NCBI GenBank assembly: GCA_028291055.1 | Contig: JAQGIP010000099.1 | Coordinates: forward strand, 1-64,000 | Source of the DNA: Caulobacter sp. | GTDB taxonomy: Bacteria > Pseudomonadota > Alphaproteobacteria > Caulobacterales > Caulobacteraceae | Reading direction: 5' to 3' | DNA length: 64,000 nt | In this document: positions 19,932 through 29,842 of the stretch, piece by piece | Numbering within the stretch: position 1 is the stretch's first letter | How the letters are laid out: each line of letters begins with the position of its first letter | The notes under the pieces: model-generated | Database searches by the model: none | The model's input: the letters and a program-made list of their open reading frames with translations, nothing else | Told to the model about the DNA's origin: nothing | Program-made: the position numbers and the translations under genes

Positions 19932-22385
19932 CTAGAACTTCACGCTGAGCGAGGCCCCGTAGGTGCGCGGCTGACCGGGGAAGCGGACGACCAGGTTGGC
20001 GTTGCTGGCCACCGAGTTCCAATAGTATTCGTCGGTCAGGTTGCGGCCCCACAGCGACAGCTCCCAGCGGTCGTCCAGCGCGTGGACGCCGACACTGGCG
20101 TTGAGCAGACCGTAGGCCCTGAGCCCGAACTTCGGATCCTCGCCCAGGTCGGCATGGGACTTGGACTGATAGCGGCCGTTGACCGCCGCCTGGAGCCCCA
20201 GGTTGTCGGTGATGGGGTGCGACCAGATGAAGGTCATGCTGCCCTGGAGCGTGGGGCTGTAGGGGAAGGAAGACCCGGTGAAGTCCTGCGACGCGCCGGC
20301 GCCGTTGATGCCGACGTAACTATCCAATTCAGTGTGCAGCCAGGTGACCGAGGCGATGGCGGTGAGCTCGCGGTTGACCTTCCAGGTGACGTCGGCGTCC
20401 AGCCCGTAAGCCTTGGCCTTGGGGATGTTGGAGAGCTTGGCCAGGGCCGTGTAGATCGGGTCGGCGAAATAGACGCTGAGCTGCTTGTCCTTGTAGTCGT
20501 AGTAGAAGACGGCGGCGTTGAGCTGGACCCGGCGTTCGAACAGGCCGGCCTTGAAGCCTGCCTCATAGGAGGTCAGCAGTTCCTGGCGCGCGGGGGCGTC
20601 CTGGGTGGAGATGTTGGCGGCGTTGATCGGGGTGTCGCCGGCCTTGGCCCCGCGCGAGATCGCGGCATAGAAGAGGGTGTTCGGCGCGGGCGTCCAGTCG
20701 AGCCCCAGGCGCCAGGAGACGTTGTCCTCGTCCAGGGTGGAGGTGATCAGCCCGAAGCTGGCCGTGTCCGGGTGGAAGGACAGGCAGGCGCCCTGGGTGA
20801 TGGGCGCCACCGGTCCATAGACGCCGAAGAACAGGGCGCGGTTGGTGACGTTGACGTTGGGCAGCATGTTGCCGTTGAAGTCGCGCGAGCAGCCCGCGAA
20901 GTCCTGTTTATCGGAGGTGTAGCGCAGGCCGGTGGTCAGCTTGAGAGCGTCGGTGAGGCGCCAGTCGGCGTTGGCGAACAGGCTCCAGGTGGTGGTCTTC
21001 AAGTCGCCGATGTCGCTGTAGGTGCGGAAGGCTTGGGAGGCCTGAAGCGCGGTATAGCCGCCGGTGTTGAAGGGGCTGGCCAGCAGGGAGTTGGTGTAGA
21101 AGCGGATGAAGCCGACGTTGGCGTTGTCGCCCAGCAGGGTGCGGTTGCCGTCGACGATCTCGTCACGGCCATAGTAGCCGCCGATCAGCCACTTGGCCGG
21201 GCCGGTCTCGCCCTCGAGATGCAGGTCCTCGGAGATGGATTTGATCTCACCTTCCGTGTGCTGAATGAGGATGTCGTAGGGCGCCCCGCTCCAGTCGAAG
21301 GTGGCGTCGCGCGTCAGGTGATTGTAGCCGGTGAGCGAGACCAGGCGCAGGTCGCCCAGGTCCCAGGTCAGGCGCACGCGCCCGGCCCAGAAGTCGTCGT
21401 TCTCCTTCAGCGGTTCATGGATGCCCAAACCTGTCCCGATGTCGGCGGTGCGCAGGCCGGCCGGCGCCCAGTCGGCCTGGGTGGCGTTGGTGGGCACGTG
21501 GCTGGCCACATAGGCCACGATGCCGGGCGCGTTGAAGGCCGCCTGGGCGCCCGAGGTGGTGGCGGGGGTGAAGCCGATGCCCTGGGCGGCCAGGGTGTCG
21601 GAGCCGTTGTGCCAGCCCGACAGGCTGAGATCGATGCGGAAGGTGTCGGTGGGCTGCAGCGCCAGGGAACCGCGCACGCCGTAGCGGTGGATCTCGCCGA
21701 GGCTCTCGTCGCGGCTGTTGCTGTGTTGCCAGCCCTCATCGCTGTCGTCGGTGCGGAAGGCGAAGCGGGCTTGGGCCTTGTCGCCCAGCGGACCGCTGAC
21801 ATAGCCCTCGAAATTGTGGGCGGAATAGTTGCCGACCTCGGCGGTCGCGCCGGCCTCGAAGGTGGGGGTGGGCTTGGCGGTGACGAAGTCGATCAGGCCG
21901 GCGGTGGTGTTGCGGCCATAGAGCGTGCCTTGCGGGCCTTTCAGCACCTCGACCCGTTCCAGGTCGAAGATCGGGCCGGTGTTCATGAAGGGATAGGCGT
22001 AGGCGACCTCGTCCGTATAGGTGCCGACGGTGGAGGTGGCCGACAGGTTGATGGTGTTGAAGCCGATGCCGCGCAGCGTGTAGATCGGCACGCCCTGATA
22101 GCCCTGGCTGACGCTGAAGCTGGGGGCGAGCGTCGACAGATCGCGGGTATCGGTGACGTGGAGCTTTTCCAGCTCGTCGCCGCGGAAGGCCTGGATGGCC
22201 ATGCCCACCGAATTGGCCGATTCCTCGCGCCGCTGGGCGGTGACCACGATGGCTTCGACGGTGGTCCCCTGATCGGCGGGCGGCGGCGGTGGGGCAGGAT
22301 CGGCCAGCGCGGCGCCGGCGCTCAGCAGCACCCCGGCCGAGGCGCCCAGCGCCAGCAGCGTTCGCGAAGACCCGAGTTTCAACAT
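19932..22385 (-). CDS. TonB-dependent receptor
   Basis: Signal peptide; TVEAIVVTAQRREESANSVGMAIQAF plug; GPQGTLYGRNTTAGLIDFVT; C-terminal RTYGASLSVKF. Confidence 0.95.
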   Translation of the reverse strand: MLKLGSSRTLLALGASAGVLLSAGAALADPAPPPPPADQGTTVEAIVVTAQRREESANSVGMAIQAFRGDELEKLHVTDTRDLSTLAPSFSVSQGYQGVPIYTLRGIGFNTINLSATSTVGTYTDEVAYAYPFMNTGPIFDLERVEVLKGPQGTLYGRNTTAGLIDFVTAKPTPTFEAGATAEVGNYSAHNFEGYVSGPLGDKAQARFAFRTDDSDEGWQHSNSRDESLGEIHRYGVRGSLALQPTDTFRIDLSLSGWHNGSDTLAAQGIGFTPATTSGAQAAFNAPGIVAYVASHVPTNATQADWAPAGLRTADIGTGLGIHEPLKENDDFWAGRVRLTWDLGDLRLVSLTGYNHLTRDATFDWSGAPYDILIQHTEGEIKSISEDLHLEGETGPAKWLIGGYYGRDEIVDGNRTLLGDNANVGFIRFYTNSLLASPFNTGGYTALQASQAFRTYSDIGDLKTTTWSLFANADWRLTDALKLTTGLRYTSDKQDFAGCSRDFNGNMLPNVNVTNRALFFGVYGPVAPITQGACLSFHPDTASFGLITSTLDEDNVSWRLGLDWTPAPNTLFYAAISRGAKAGDTPINAANISTQDAPARQELLTSYEAGFKAGLFERRVQLNAAVFYYDYKDKQLSVYFADPIYTALAKLSNIPKAKAYGLDADVTWKVNRELTAIASVTWLHTELDSYVGINGAGASQDFTGSSFPYSPTLQGSMTFIWSHPITDNLGLQAAVNGRYQSKSHADLGEDPKFGLRAYGLLNASVGVHALDDRWELSLWGRNLTDEYYWNSVASNANLVVRFPGQPRTYGASLSVKF

Positions 22386-22694
22386 CTGTATTCCTCCCTC
22401 GGAGCCCTCTGACGGGGCCCACTCCAGGTCGGGCAGGATGGCGGCGCGCGGCCGCGCAACAAGCTGACACTAGTGACAGGGCGGCTCCCGCTGGTCGGCG
22501 CGCGTTTACGTCACAGGCAGTGCGACAATTTACATACGTCGTTCAGCGCCCCAATTCGGGTATGGCGGGTGCTTCAGGCACGGGGCAACGCTAGGTTTAT
22601 GAACGGCGGTCGCTGAATGCGATTCCCGCCAGATCACCCAAAGGCGCCGTTTGCCACCTGTACTAGACGCTGTGTGCCTCCGTCCGGATTTCCC

Positions 22695-23594
22695 ATGAAT
22701 CGACGCCCGCTGGCGCGCCTCTCCACTGAATTCGTGCTGCGCCGGGTCAACCGGGTCCGGATGAGCGTGTTCGGCGGCGACCTGATCCTGGCGTTGGTGT
22801 TCGCGGCCGTCACCCAGGCCAATGTGGGCCATATCGATGAGGACGACGCCCTGTCGCTGCGCTGGAGCGGCCTTGATGCTCCGCCGCCGGACGACCTGCG
22901 CCGGCCGGTGTCGGGCTATACCGTGGCGCTGACGCTGGGCCTGCCGCGCGAAACCATCCGCCGCAAGATCAACGCCCTGGTGGAGATGGGCCTCCTGCGC
23001 GCCGTGGAGGCCGGCTACCTGGTCCCGGCGGACACCCACGGCGATCCCGTGATGGTGCGCGAAACCCTTCAGGACTCCGCCGCCGCGCGCGCCTATTTCA
23101 CCCTGATGGCCCGGGCCGGCGCGGTCACGCCGCAGGATGCGGCGACGGCCGCCGAGCGGCCCCACTTGCCCCGGATGATCAGCCGCGCCGCCAACGCCTA
23201 CTGCCTGGCGGTGCTGGAGGAGTTGCGGCGGCTGTTCGACGGCGAAATGATGGTCGGCCTGATCTTCTGCGCCATCGCCAACGCCAACGCGCGCCGGCCG
23301 GGCGGCGAAGCCGACGAGGCCCTTGGCCCCGAGCGGCCGGCCAGCCCGATCACCGCCCTGGCCCTGGCCGAGACCGTGGGCCTGCCGCGCGAAACCGCGC
23401 GCCGCCACATCAAGAAGCTGGAGCAGCTGGGCTTCTGCGAGGGCGGTCGCCGGGGCCTGATCGTTCCCGAGCCGGTGCTGTCGCGCCCGGCCGTCCACAC
23501 CACCTTCGAGCGGGCGGAGGCCAGCACACGGCGGTTCCTGCACCAGCTGGCGATGGCCGGCGTGATGTCGCCGGGGGCCGAAGCGCGCGCCTGA
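22695..23594 (+). CDS. putative transcriptional regulator with two tandem winged-HTH modules
   Basis: Internal duplication: FGGDLILALVFAAVTQANV...LGLPRETIRRKINALVEMGLLRAVEAGYLVP versus FDGEMMVGLIFCAIANANA...VGLPRETARRHIKKLEQLGFCEGGRRGLIVP. Confidence 0.75.
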   Translation: MNRRPLARLSTEFVLRRVNRVRMSVFGGDLILALVFAAVTQANVGHIDEDDALSLRWSGLDAPPPDDLRRPVSGYTVALTLGLPRETIRRKINALVEMGLLRAVEAGYLVPADTHGDPVMVRETLQDSAAARAYFTLMARAGAVTPQDAATAAERPHLPRMISRAANAYCLAVLEELRRLFDGEMMVGLIFCAIANANARRPGGEADEALGPERPASPITALALAETVGLPRETARRHIKKLEQLGFCEGGRRGLIVPEPVLSRPAVHTTFERAEASTRRFLHQLAMAGVMSPGAEARA

Positions 23595-23600
23595 CGCGGT

Positions 23601-24593
23601 TCAGAGGGTGAGGTCGAAGGCGCGGGTCAGGACGACCTTTGCCTGGCGCCGCACCTCGAAGACTGCGTGGTAGCGGCCGGCCGGCCAGCCCTCGGCGGGG
23701 CGCTTCTTGCCCGCGAACATCAGCCATTGCGCCTTGTCGCGGTTCATCGGGGCGGAGGTGCTGACCCCCAGTTCGGCGCCGTTCGGGCCCGTCAGGCGAA
23801 GAACCGCGATGTCGCCCTGCTTGAGGCCAATGGCGCGGACATAGGCCACGAGGCCGGCGCTCTGACGGCTGGGCGGGGGAATGGCGGCGGCTTCCACATC
23901 GTCCGTGCTCACCCCGCCGGTGGCAAAACCGGCGTTGAGGAGGGCGGGCGAACGGTAGGCCAACTGGGCCTGGGCGCTCTTGGACCACAGGGACGCGCCG
24001 GTCCCGCAGGCGCCGGGCGCCGCGCCATAGGCGAAGGGGTCGATCTTTTCGGCCCCATGGCGCACCGACAGATGGACGTGCGGGAATTCCGCGTCGCCGG
24101 ACATGCCGACCATGCCGAGCGGCTGGCCCGTGGTCACGGCCTGTCCGGGCTTCACCAGCACCGAGCCTTTGCGCATGTGGCAGTACTGGGTTTCCCAGCC
24201 GCCGGGGTGGACGATCACCACGCCGTTCCCGCACTCGCGGTTGGCCACGGCGGGCCGGCCGCCGATCTTGGCGACATTGACGTCATCCATGCCGTCGCGC
24301 CCGCCGCGCACCGTGCCGGCCGCCGCCGCGACAACCGGGATCCCTCGGCGCACCGCTGCCAGGTCTGGCACGCGGATATCGGTGCCGTCGTGGCCCTCAT
24401 AGGTCTCACCGCCGCAGCGGTAGTCCTTTGCCCCCGGACCGGGGTCGTGGTCGAAATACTGCTGGATCTGGCAGACTTCGCCGACCCGGCAGCCGATCGG
24501 GCTTTCCAGGACGATGGGCGGGGCGGCCGGGGCCGCACCCAGCGAGAGAAGCCCGCCGGCGATCAGGATTGCGGCGGCGAGCGCGGCCCGCAC
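23601..24593 (-). CDS. M23 family metallopeptidase (LysM-less), secreted
   Basis: Signal peptide; YEGHDGTDIRVP, GNGVVIVHPGGWETQYCHMRKGSVLVKPGQAVTTGQPLGMVGMSGDAEFPHVHLSVR. Confidence 0.9.
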   Translation of the reverse strand: MRAALAAAILIAGGLLSLGAAPAAPPIVLESPIGCRVGEVCQIQQYFDHDPGPGAKDYRCGGETYEGHDGTDIRVPDLAAVRRGIPVVAAAAGTVRGGRDGMDDVNVAKIGGRPAVANRECGNGVVIVHPGGWETQYCHMRKGSVLVKPGQAVTTGQPLGMVGMSGDAEFPHVHLSVRHGAEKIDPFAYGAAPGACGTGASLWSKSAQAQLAYRSPALLNAGFATGGVSTDDVEAAAIPPPSRQSAGLVAYVRAIGLKQGDIAVLRLTGPNGAELGVSTSAPMNRDKAQWLMFAGKKRPAEGWPAGRYHAVFEVRRQAKVVLTRAFDLTL

Positions 24594-24596
24594 CGC

Positions 24597-25652
24597 CTAC
24601 CTCAGCGAGGCGTTGATGCCGTCCAGGGCCGCCGCGCCGGGGGTCAGTTCGCGGTCGGTCAGCCCGTTCAGGGGTCGCTGCACCGTGCCCAGGTAGCCGT
24701 GCAGGTCGTCGGCCTGCGGGTCCACATAGAGCAGGCCGGTGACGATCTCGCCCGCCGCCTGGCGCGCGTGCAGGAAGGCCATGGCGCCGGCCCGGTCGTT
24801 GGGGTCGTAGTCGGCGTGGATCTTGCGCAGGCGCAGCACCGAGCCGTCGTGCTGGGTCACGTCGGTGACCGTGCCGGGTTCGTATCGGGCGGTGATCGGC
24901 GAGCGGGCCGGGATCACGTCCATGCGGTTCACCGCCTCGTTGTGCTCGCGCACATAGTCGAAGCTCTTGGTCGAGCCGGCGTGGTTGTTGAAGGCCACGC
25001 AGGGGCTGAGGCAGTCGATGATGGCCGCGCCCTTGTGGCGGATCGCGCCCTTGATCAGCGGCACCAGCTGTTCCTTGTCGCCGGAGAAGCTGCGGGCGAC
25101 GTAGGTGGCGCCCAGCTGCAGGGCCAGGCCCACGAGATCGATGGGGCTGTCGTGGTTGATGACGCCCTTCTTGCTCTTGGAGCCCTGGTCGGCGGTGGCG
25201 GAGAACTGGCCCTTGGTCAGGCCATAGACGCCGTTGTTCTCGACGATATAGGCCATGTCGACGCCGCGCCGCACCGCGTGGGCGAACTGGCCGAGGCCGA
25301 TGGAGGCCGAGTCGCCGTCGCCGGAGACGCCCAGGTAGATCAGGCCCCGGTTGGCGAGGTTGGCGCCGGTCAGCACCGAGGGCATGCGTCCGTGCACGGT
25401 GTTGAAGCCGTGGGCCGCGCCGACGAAATAGTCGGGGGTCTTGGACGAGCAGCCGATGCCGGAGAGTTTGGCGAGTTTGTGGGGCTCAACATCCAGTTCG
25501 AAGCAGGACTGGATGATGGCGGCGGAGATGGAGTCGTGCCCGCAGCCGGCGCAGAGGGTGGAGACCTTGCCCTCGTAATCCCGGCGGGTGAAGCCGAGCG
25601 CGTTGGTCTGCAGGCCCGGGTGGTGGAACTTCGGCTTGGTGATGTAGGTCAT
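24597..25652 (-). CDS. 2-oxoacid:ferredoxin oxidoreductase subunit beta
   Basis: TPP-binding: TLCAGCGHDSISAAI, GCSSKTPDYF, YLGVSGDGDSASIGLGQFAHAVRRGVDMAYIVENNGVYGLTKGQ. Confidence 0.93.
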   Translation of the reverse strand: MTYITKPKFHHPGLQTNALGFTRRDYEGKVSTLCAGCGHDSISAAIIQSCFELDVEPHKLAKLSGIGCSSKTPDYFVGAAHGFNTVHGRMPSVLTGANLANRGLIYLGVSGDGDSASIGLGQFAHAVRRGVDMAYIVENNGVYGLTKGQFSATADQGSKSKKGVINHDSPIDLVGLALQLGATYVARSFSGDKEQLVPLIKGAIRHKGAAIIDCLSPCVAFNNHAGSTKSFDYVREHNEAVNRMDVIPARSPITARYEPGTVTDVTQHDGSVLRLRKIHADYDPNDRAGAMAFLHARQAAGEIVTGLLYVDPQADDLHGYLGTVQRPLNGLTDRELTPGAAALDGINASLR

Positions 25653-27514
25653 TTGGCCAACTGGTTCGAAGAGGCGATGTGGGGGCTGTCCATCAGGGCG
25701 GTGATCTGGCCGACGATGAAGCGCGCGGTGATCGGGGCGCCGTCGTAGTTGAGCACCTTGACCATCTTGGCCGGATCGACGCCGCCCTCGTTCATCAGCA
25801 GGGTGCGCAGCTGGGCGTCACGGTTCTGTTCGACCACGAAGACCAGCTCGTGCTGGGCGATGAAGTCGAACACCTCGCCGGCGAAGGGGAAGCCGCGCAG
25901 GCGCATGGCGTCCACATGCAGGCCGCGCGCTTCCAGGGCCTCCAGCGCCTCGTTCATAGCGGGGCTGGTGGAGCCGAAGTAGAGGACGCCGAAGCCGGTC
26001 TTCTTCTTCGCCGCGTGGGTGATGGGCGCGGGGACCAGCGACTTGGCGGTGTCGAACTTGCGCAGCAGCCGTTCCATGTTGTCGACATAGACCGCGCCCT
26101 CCTCGCTGTAGCGGGCGTAGCGGTCGCGCGAGGTGCCGCGGGTGAAATAACCGCCCTTGGAGGGGTGGACGCCCGGCAGCGTACGGTAGGGGATGCCGTC
26201 GCCGTCGACGTCGAGATAGCGGCCGAAGTCGCGGCCGGCCTCCAGCTCGTCGTGGGTCATGATCTTGCCCCGGTCGAGCACCTTGGCGTCGTCCCAGGCG
26301 AAGGGCTCGCACAGCCAGTCGTTCATGCCGATGTCGAGGTCGAGCATGACGAAGATGGTGGTCTGAAGCCGGTCGGCGAGGTCGAAGGCCAGCGCCCCGA
26401 ACTCGAAGCATTCGCGCGGATCTTCCGGGAACAGAAGAACGTGCTTGGTGTCGCCGTGGCTGGCGTAGGCGGCCAGCAATATGTCCGACTGCTGGGTGCG
26501 GGTCGGCATGCCGGTGGAGGGGCCGCCGCGCTGGACGTCGAAGATCACCGCCGGGATTTCGGCGAAGTATGAGAGGCCGATGAACTCCTGCATCAGGCTG
26601 ATGCCGGGGCCGGAGGTGCAGGTGAAGGCGCGCGCGCCGTTCCAGCCGGCGCCGACCACCATGCCGATGGAGGCGATCTCGTCCTCGGCCTGGACGATGG
26701 CGTAGCGGGCGTTGCCGTCCGGGTCGGTGCGGAACTTCTGGCACCAGTCGGTGAAGCCTTCGGCCACGGAGGTGGAAGGCGTGATCGGGTACCAGGCGCA
26801 GACGGTGGCGCCGCCATAGACGGCGCCCAGGGCGGCGGCGTTGTTGCCTTCGACGAAGATGCGGTTGCCGACCTTGTCGGCGCGGCGGACCTGGAGGCCC
26901 AGGGGTTTCAGATATTCGCGGACATAGTCGCGGCCCATGTGGAGCGCGGCGACGTTGGCCGGGATCAGCTTGGCCTTGGTGGCGAACTGCTCGCCGATCA
27001 GGGTCTCGAACACCGCCATCTCGATGCCGAGGAGTTCGCCGAGCGCGCCGACGTAGATGATGTTCTTGAACAGCTGGCGCTGGCGCGGGTCGGAGTAGGC
27101 CTGGTTGGTGATGGCCGTCAGCGGCACGCCGATGGTGGTGACGTCGTCGCGGAATTTGGACGGCGGCAGCGGCTTGGTGGAATCGTAGAAGAGGTAGCCG
27201 CCCGGCTCGATCTCGGCGACATCCTTGTCCCAGGTCTGGGGGTTCATGGCGACCATCAGGTCGACCCCGCCCCGTCTCCCTAAGTGCCCCGCCTCGGAGA
27301 TGCGCACCTCATACCAGGTGGGCAGGCCCTGGATGTTGGAGGGGAAGATGTTGCGGGCCGCGAGCGGCACGCCCATGCGCAGGATCGACTTGGCGAACAT
27401 GCCGTTGGCCGAGGCCGAGCCTGAGCCGTTGACGTTGGCGAACTTGACCACGAAGTCGTTGACGGCGGTCAGGCCGCCGCCGCGTTCGAGGCCTTCAGGG
27501 CTTTCCAGGCTCAT
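25649..27514 (-). CDS. 2-oxoacid:acceptor oxidoreductase subunit alpha (gamma-alpha fusion)
   Basis: From MSLESPEGLERGG; AAALGAVYGGATVCAWYPITPSTSVAE; RGGPSTGMPTRTQQSDILLAAYASHGD; ATGA overlap with subunit beta. Confidence 0.93.
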   Translation of the reverse strand: MSLESPEGLERGGGLTAVNDFVVKFANVNGSGSASANGMFAKSILRMGVPLAARNIFPSNIQGLPTWYEVRISEAGHLGRRGGVDLMVAMNPQTWDKDVAEIEPGGYLFYDSTKPLPPSKFRDDVTTIGVPLTAITNQAYSDPRQRQLFKNIIYVGALGELLGIEMAVFETLIGEQFATKAKLIPANVAALHMGRDYVREYLKPLGLQVRRADKVGNRIFVEGNNAAALGAVYGGATVCAWYPITPSTSVAEGFTDWCQKFRTDPDGNARYAIVQAEDEIASIGMVVGAGWNGARAFTCTSGPGISLMQEFIGLSYFAEIPAVIFDVQRGGPSTGMPTRTQQSDILLAAYASHGDTKHVLLFPEDPRECFEFGALAFDLADRLQTTIFVMLDLDIGMNDWLCEPFAWDDAKVLDRGKIMTHDELEAGRDFGRYLDVDGDGIPYRTLPGVHPSKGGYFTRGTSRDRYARYSEEGAVYVDNMERLLRKFDTAKSLVPAPITHAAKKKTGFGVLYFGSTSPAMNEALEALEARGLHVDAMRLRGFPFAGEVFDFIAQHELVFVVEQNRDAQLRTLLMNEGGVDPAKMVKVLNYDGAPITARFIVGQITALMDSPHIASSNQLAK

Positions 27515-29319
27515 CGCGAACACCCCGCGTGGGTCATCTCGGTCAATACCTTCTGCATGTCCCAGGCGCCGGTGGGGCACCGCTCGGCGCACAGGCCGCA
27601 GTGCAGGCAGACGTCCTCGTCCTTCACCATCACCCGCCGGGTCGGCAGGGTCTCGGAGACATAGAGGTCCTGGGTCAGGTTCAGCGCCGGCGCCTTGAGG
27701 CGCTCGCGCAGGTCGTCCTCCTCGCCGTTCACCGTGAAGGTGATGCAGTCGGTGGGGCAGATGTCGGCGCAGGCGTCGCACTCGATGCACAGGGGCTCGG
27801 CGAAGACGGTCTGGATATCGCAGTTGAGGCAGCGCTCGGCCTCGCGGTAGCCCAGGGCCCGGTCGAATCCCAGTTCGACCTCGGCCTTCACATTGGCCAG
27901 GGCGGCCTTAGTCTCAAGCTGGGGCACCTTGTGGCGCAGGTCGGCGGAGATGTCGTTGTCGTAGCTCCACTCGTGGATGCCCATCTTCTGGGACACGGTG
28001 GTCACGCCGGGCGGAGGGCGGTCGGCGATATCCAGGCCGGAGCAGTACTTCTCGATGGAGACGGCCGCGTCGTGGCCGTGGGCGACGGCCCAGATGATGT
28101 TCTTGGGCCCGAAGGCCGCGTCGCCGCCGAAGAAGACGCGGGGGTTGGTCGACTGGAAGGTGATCTGGTTGACGACCGGCATGCCCCATTCGTCGAAGTC
28201 GAGGCCGGCGTCGCGCTCGATCCAGGGGAAGGAGTTTTCCTGGCCGATGGCGACCAGCACGTCGTCGCATTCGAAGGTCTGGTCGGGGGTGCCGGTGGGC
28301 CTGAGGCTGCGGCGGCCCTTGTCGTCATAGACGGGGGCGACTTCCTCGAAGACCACGCCGGTCAGCCTGCCATTGTCGTGGGTGAAGGCCTTGGGGACCA
28401 GGAAGTTGAGGATGGGGATGCCTTCGTGCATGGCGTCCTCCTTCTCCCAGGGCGAGGCCTTCATCTCGTCGAAGCCGGAGCGGACGATGACCTTGACGTC
28501 CTCGCCGCCGAGACGGCGCGAGGTGCGGCAGCAGTCCATGGCGGTGTTGCCGCCGCCCAGCACGATGACCCGGCGACCGATCTTTTCGATGTGGCCGAAG
28601 GAGACGGACGACAGCCAGTCGATGCCGATATGGATGTTGGCGGCGGCCTCGGTGCGGCCCGGCACGTCCAGGTCGCGCCCGCGCGGGGCGCCGGTGCCGA
28701 CGAAGACGGCGTCGTAGTCTTCGGCGAGGATGGATTTCAGGCTGTCGATATGCCGGCCCAGCTTCATCTCCAGGCCGAGGCCCGCGATGTAGCCGACCTC
28801 GTCGTCGATGACCGATTCCGGCAGGCGGAAGCGCGGGATCTGGCTGCGGATCATGCCGCCGGCCTTGGCGTCGCCGTCATAGACGGTGATGTGGTAGCCC
28901 AGCGGCGCGAGATCGCGCGCCACGGTCAGCGAGGCAGGACCCGCGCCGATGCAGGCGATGCGCTTGCCGTTGTAGGCCGCGACGTGGGGCAACCGGGCTT
29001 CGACGCCGGCCGCATCCTTGTTGTCGGCGGCGACGCGCTTGAGGCGGCAGATGGCCACCGGCTCGTCCTCCACCCGGCCCCGCCGGCAGGCCGGCTCGCA
29101 CGGCCGGTCGCAGGTGCGCCCCAGGATCCCGGGGAACACATTGGACTTCCAATTGATCATGTAGGCGTCGGTGTAACGGCCTTCCGCGATCAGCCGGATG
29201 TACTCCGGCACAGGCGTGTGGGCCGGACAGGCCCACTGACAGTCGACAACTTTATGAAAGTAATCGGGCGCCCGAACATTCGTCGGCTCCAAAGCAACTG
29301 GCCTCCCTTGTTCCTCCAA
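27511..29319 (-). CDS. FAD-dependent pyridine nucleotide-disulphide oxidoreductase, GltD-like, with C-terminal 2x[4Fe-4S] ferredoxin domain
   Basis: CIGAGPASLTVARDLAPLGYHITVYDGDAKAGGMIRSQIP; VIVLGGGNTAMDCCRTSRRLGG; CIECDACADICPTDC and CLHCGLCAERCPTGAW; ATGA overlap with alpha subunit. Confidence 0.93.
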   Translation of the reverse strand: MEEQGRPVALEPTNVRAPDYFHKVVDCQWACPAHTPVPEYIRLIAEGRYTDAYMINWKSNVFPGILGRTCDRPCEPACRRGRVEDEPVAICRLKRVAADNKDAAGVEARLPHVAAYNGKRIACIGAGPASLTVARDLAPLGYHITVYDGDAKAGGMIRSQIPRFRLPESVIDDEVGYIAGLGLEMKLGRHIDSLKSILAEDYDAVFVGTGAPRGRDLDVPGRTEAAANIHIGIDWLSSVSFGHIEKIGRRVIVLGGGNTAMDCCRTSRRLGGEDVKVIVRSGFDEMKASPWEKEDAMHEGIPILNFLVPKAFTHDNGRLTGVVFEEVAPVYDDKGRRSLRPTGTPDQTFECDDVLVAIGQENSFPWIERDAGLDFDEWGMPVVNQITFQSTNPRVFFGGDAAFGPKNIIWAVAHGHDAAVSIEKYCSGLDIADRPPPGVTTVSQKMGIHEWSYDNDISADLRHKVPQLETKAALANVKAEVELGFDRALGYREAERCLNCDIQTVFAEPLCIECDACADICPTDCITFTVNGEEDDLRERLKAPALNLTQDLYVSETLPTRRVMVKDEDVCLHCGLCAERCPTGAWDMQKVLTEMTHAGCSR

Positions 29320-29466
29320 AGGGTCGCGGGCGGCTAAGCGGCCGGGCGCGAAGGGTCTGTGTGTGGCGGATGTGATCCGCTCTCGTGACGCCCCGAACAG
29401 ATGTTAGAACTGAGTTCCCCCAAGCGCCAGCCGTTATCGGGCAAGGGTTGGATGCCGCCAGGGCGC

Positions 29467-29823
29467 CTATTGCGGCGGGCGCGCCCGGGAGGTGTTGCCG
29501 CTGGCGGCGGCGTCGTCCTGCATCTGGGCGTCGTCGGCGGCCTGGGCGGCGGCGCGGTCGGCGTCGTGGGAGGTCTGGGCCGGGACCGCGTGGGGGGGCT
29601 TCACCTCGGGCGGCGCGGCGACGGGCGGCGCGATGACCGGAGGCTGGCCGGCCTGTTCGGAAGCGGCCGACTGGGCGGCCTCGTCGGCGCCGCTGGCGGC
29701 GTCCATGCGATCGCGGTGGCCACGCAGGTTGACGAAGGCGAGCGTGCCCAGGGTGAGGGCGATGCCGGCCAGTATGCCCACGATGAACCAGCCGAAGCCG
29801 CCGCCGCGTGATTTCTCAGCCAT
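29467..29823 (-). CDS. single-pass membrane protein, Ala/Pro-rich tail, hypothetical
   Basis: N-terminal TM WFIVGILAGIALTLGTLAFV; low-complexity remainder. Confidence 0.6.
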   Translation of the reverse strand: MAEKSRGGGFGWFIVGILAGIALTLGTLAFVNLRGHRDRMDAASGADEAAQSAASEQAGQPPVIAPPVAAPPEVKPPHAVPAQTSHDADRAAAQAADDAQMQDDAAASGNTSRARPPQ

Positions 29824-29842
29824 GCCTCAAGCCCCGCCTTGT

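Noticed and set aside
19917-22412. 831-aa plus-strand ORF
   Set aside because: Shadow of the TonB receptor gene; V/G/A/Q/R-rich
23667-25748. 693-aa plus-strand ORF
   Set aside because: Runs antisense across the M23 peptidase and 2-oxoacid oxidoreductase beta genes
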